This document shows positions 36,801 through 39,800 of a stretch of DNA of 64,000 bases, piece after piece. The notes under the pieces were generated by a model, which was given only the letters and a program-made list of their open reading frames with translations, had not been told where the DNA came from and searched no databases. A program made the translations under genes and the position numbers. The stretch is taken from NCBI GenBank assembly GCA_934045075.1, contig OW203726.1:5527535-5591534 (forward strand), written 5' to 3'. Position 1 is the stretch's first letter, and the number at the start of each line of letters is the position of its first letter. Source of the stretch: Yponomeuta sedellus. Taxonomy: Eukaryota; Arthropoda; Insecta; Lepidoptera; Yponomeutidae.

Positions 36801-39800
36801 TAATTACCTTATTTCCCGACGTTTCCGACCACGGCAACTGTAACGCAACGCTGCCGAAACGTCGGGAAATAAGGTAATTACGGTTCACCTTTAAATTATT
36901 GGTTGCTGTCGGCTGTACGACGCGATTACTCCAACTTACAATAATTAATAAACGAATTTTTGGTTATCATCAATCAGTGTACAATTCTCACGTACGTGTT
37001 ATGCTTAATATTAAAACTGTGTATGTTATTCAGTTATTTAAATTAAATGTCATACACAGGTGTGCCATATATATTGTTTGTTGTTAATATTCTGGGAAAG
37101 TTGAGAAAATTTCCAAAACTTTCGGGACCGGTGCCTCTTAAAGATGTGTGTGAACAGGCTTCTAATGGGCACAGATTGTTTTACATTTAGTAACTTTTAC
37201 CTGCACTGGAGCGTATCACAAACTCAGACACATTCATACAATACAAGATGTCCCAGAGCGGTTCGGAAAGATACTCCTAGCTTACCAGCAGAGCACCTCT
37301 TGAATGACCTAAAGTTGACCTCCACTTTGCAGCCAAATCTGGCGCCTGAACAAAGAAGCAGCAAACATACGAGCGGTATGGAGAAGACTAGTAACCCCTT
37401 CGTGCCCCTACAAGTCGTAACGAGTCAAAGGTAAGACGCCTCACAGGTCAATCAATCAATCAATCAATGAATAAATCAGTGAGTCAGTCGTTCAGTCAGC
37501 CAGTCATTATTAACTAATCACGCAATAATGGATGTACATGAAAATGGCGTACGGACAAACATCTGAATTGAGATATAGCATTATTGATATCCCAGTAGTG
37601 CGTTCTGCAGACGAAGGCGCGGGCACCAGCCAGTTTATAATAATACTAGGATTAAAGAGTAATTAATGTATTTGTGAGTCTCAAGTGCCCATTCAAATGG
37701 AGAGCGGCCAATCGGTATCAAGGTACTGATATTCTTTTCTAGTTAGTAAACACTTGAGCAGCGGTATTGAACAAGTACTTCGTATTCGTATTAATCACAC
37801 TCAAAGGTCCTGAGGAATGTTTCCTTGGGCAAGCTAATGAGTTTTCCCCACTTTCCCAACAATCCTAATTAATTCTGATAACGTTGTCTGAGGTGTTCAA
37901 ATACCTCAGCGTTTGAAACTGCCAATCCGCGGAGGGCACTCGTGGCAACTAAGCTCTCTCTCTCACTGTCATTCTCTCTCTCTCTCTCTCTCTCCCTCTC
38001 TCTGAGAGTTTAAGCCCATACCCTTCACATTCAACACTTTTTAACATTCTAACACTTCATACCCTAGAGTCTAAAATGTTAACATACCTCAGCGCTCGCT
38101 ACGTACAATGGCCCAACTATGAGTCTAATGGCCGGTTCTTATATGAGAATTTCCCTAAGTAAATACTTAAGTAACGTTCTGTCACGCTATTTGCTGAGAA
38201 ATTCGAAGAGACTGCACTACAGGTTAAGTGAAAGTGAAAAAAGTTTTATTTACCACACAAAAAAAATATAAATAATAATTATTGTCTCATTCACATGTTT
38301 GTGGTATAAAGGAATGGGCTCAGCTTTATTGCCGTGACTGCATGCGTAGTCTCTGCGCTGGTTTTCAGCCCGTCTCTTTTAGTAAGTAAATTGATATTAT
38401 TACATAATATTCGCCATTACATAAAAAAAAATAAAGAAAAATATATATAATAATAAATATATAAATAAGGTCTCAGCTCTAACTAACTATGATCCTAGGT
38501 ATAGTCCAATTTAACAATTTCGAGCGGCAACCGCGAAATTATACTGTTGCGATCCAATATCACGCTAATATATCTTGTTCACAGACGAGTGCAAAAACCG
38601 AGTGTCCATCAAAAGAAAGTCCAGGAGCAAGAGGCGAAGTCATCGGCGCCCGCGCAACCGCAGCTGCCTTCTGGACAAGAGGTAAGTTTTTCTATAGCCT
38701 GCACAGGGTGTATCTAAGAAACCCGGAAGAAATGCGAAAATGTTTCTTGTCGTCCATACGACCAACTTTTACTTTGAGCAAAATTTGACAATAGCGAAAT
38801 AATTATCAACTGTTCCAAGATACAAAAAAAATATAGAAGACTTGAATAAACACAGACAAAAGAAGATTGAGAAAAACAACATATTTTTTACATTTCCACA
38901 GGTGCCGAATTGATTTTTTTTATGATTATGATTATAATCATTAAAAAAAAATTTTTCATTCTAAAAACAAACTGTTTACTTAATTAATGTCAAAATTAGT
39001 TTCACAATTTAATTGATTATGTGGAGAACAAGCTAGGAATGCTGTACGTAATACAGAGAATAGTGTAAAGAGGTTCGAAATTTCACTGATGCCGGTGAGT
39101 CGCCCATTAGCTCAGTTGGATAGAGCGCTGGCATGGATAGCCAGAGGTCGCGGGTTCGAATCCCGGCATGGGTGGAATTTTTAGCCTCTATATATATATT
39201 CTTCTTTATTGCAAACAGTAAAAACGAAATAACATTAAATCAAATTTGTTTCAAAGGCGAACTTATCTCTAACAGAGATCTCTTCCAGCCAACCTTAGCA
39301 TTGGCCAACATCAGCCTCTAAATAGGTTTTAAAAAAAAAATTAAAAAAAATAAAAGAACCCGACTGCAGTGATAAATCAACTGAAAGGGAAAAAATAAGA
39401 TAACTTTATTTTCAAATGCTAATGTCGAATCAGAAGAGTTCATGCTGCTTTACTTGAGGGACCAAATAATATAACTTTATAAGCATTATTTGCTCAAACT
39501 GTTGCATTTATTATTTAATATAAAATGATGCAGTCGGGACCCATTACTGTTTGTTTAAAGTCCTCTAATGGGTCCCGACTGCATCATTTTATATTAAATA
39601 ATAAATGCAACAGTTTGAGCAAATAATGCTTATAAAGTAAGAGAGCGTTCAAATATTTTTTTATCATTTATTGTTTCTACTTTGAACCCAGCTTGTCTGA
39701 CTATGACCGCACAGGGGAAAAGAAGTTACATGCTACACTTTATATATTTTGTTCAGTTAGTTTTGGTCTAAGTGTCAGTAGGAAATTAATATCAGTGTTA

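Noticed and set aside
39102..39175. Functional tRNA gene
   Set aside because: The core has A- and B-box-like parts but the acceptor and T stems have mismatches, and the same unit is repeated across the window with constant flanks, so it is an interspersed repeat.
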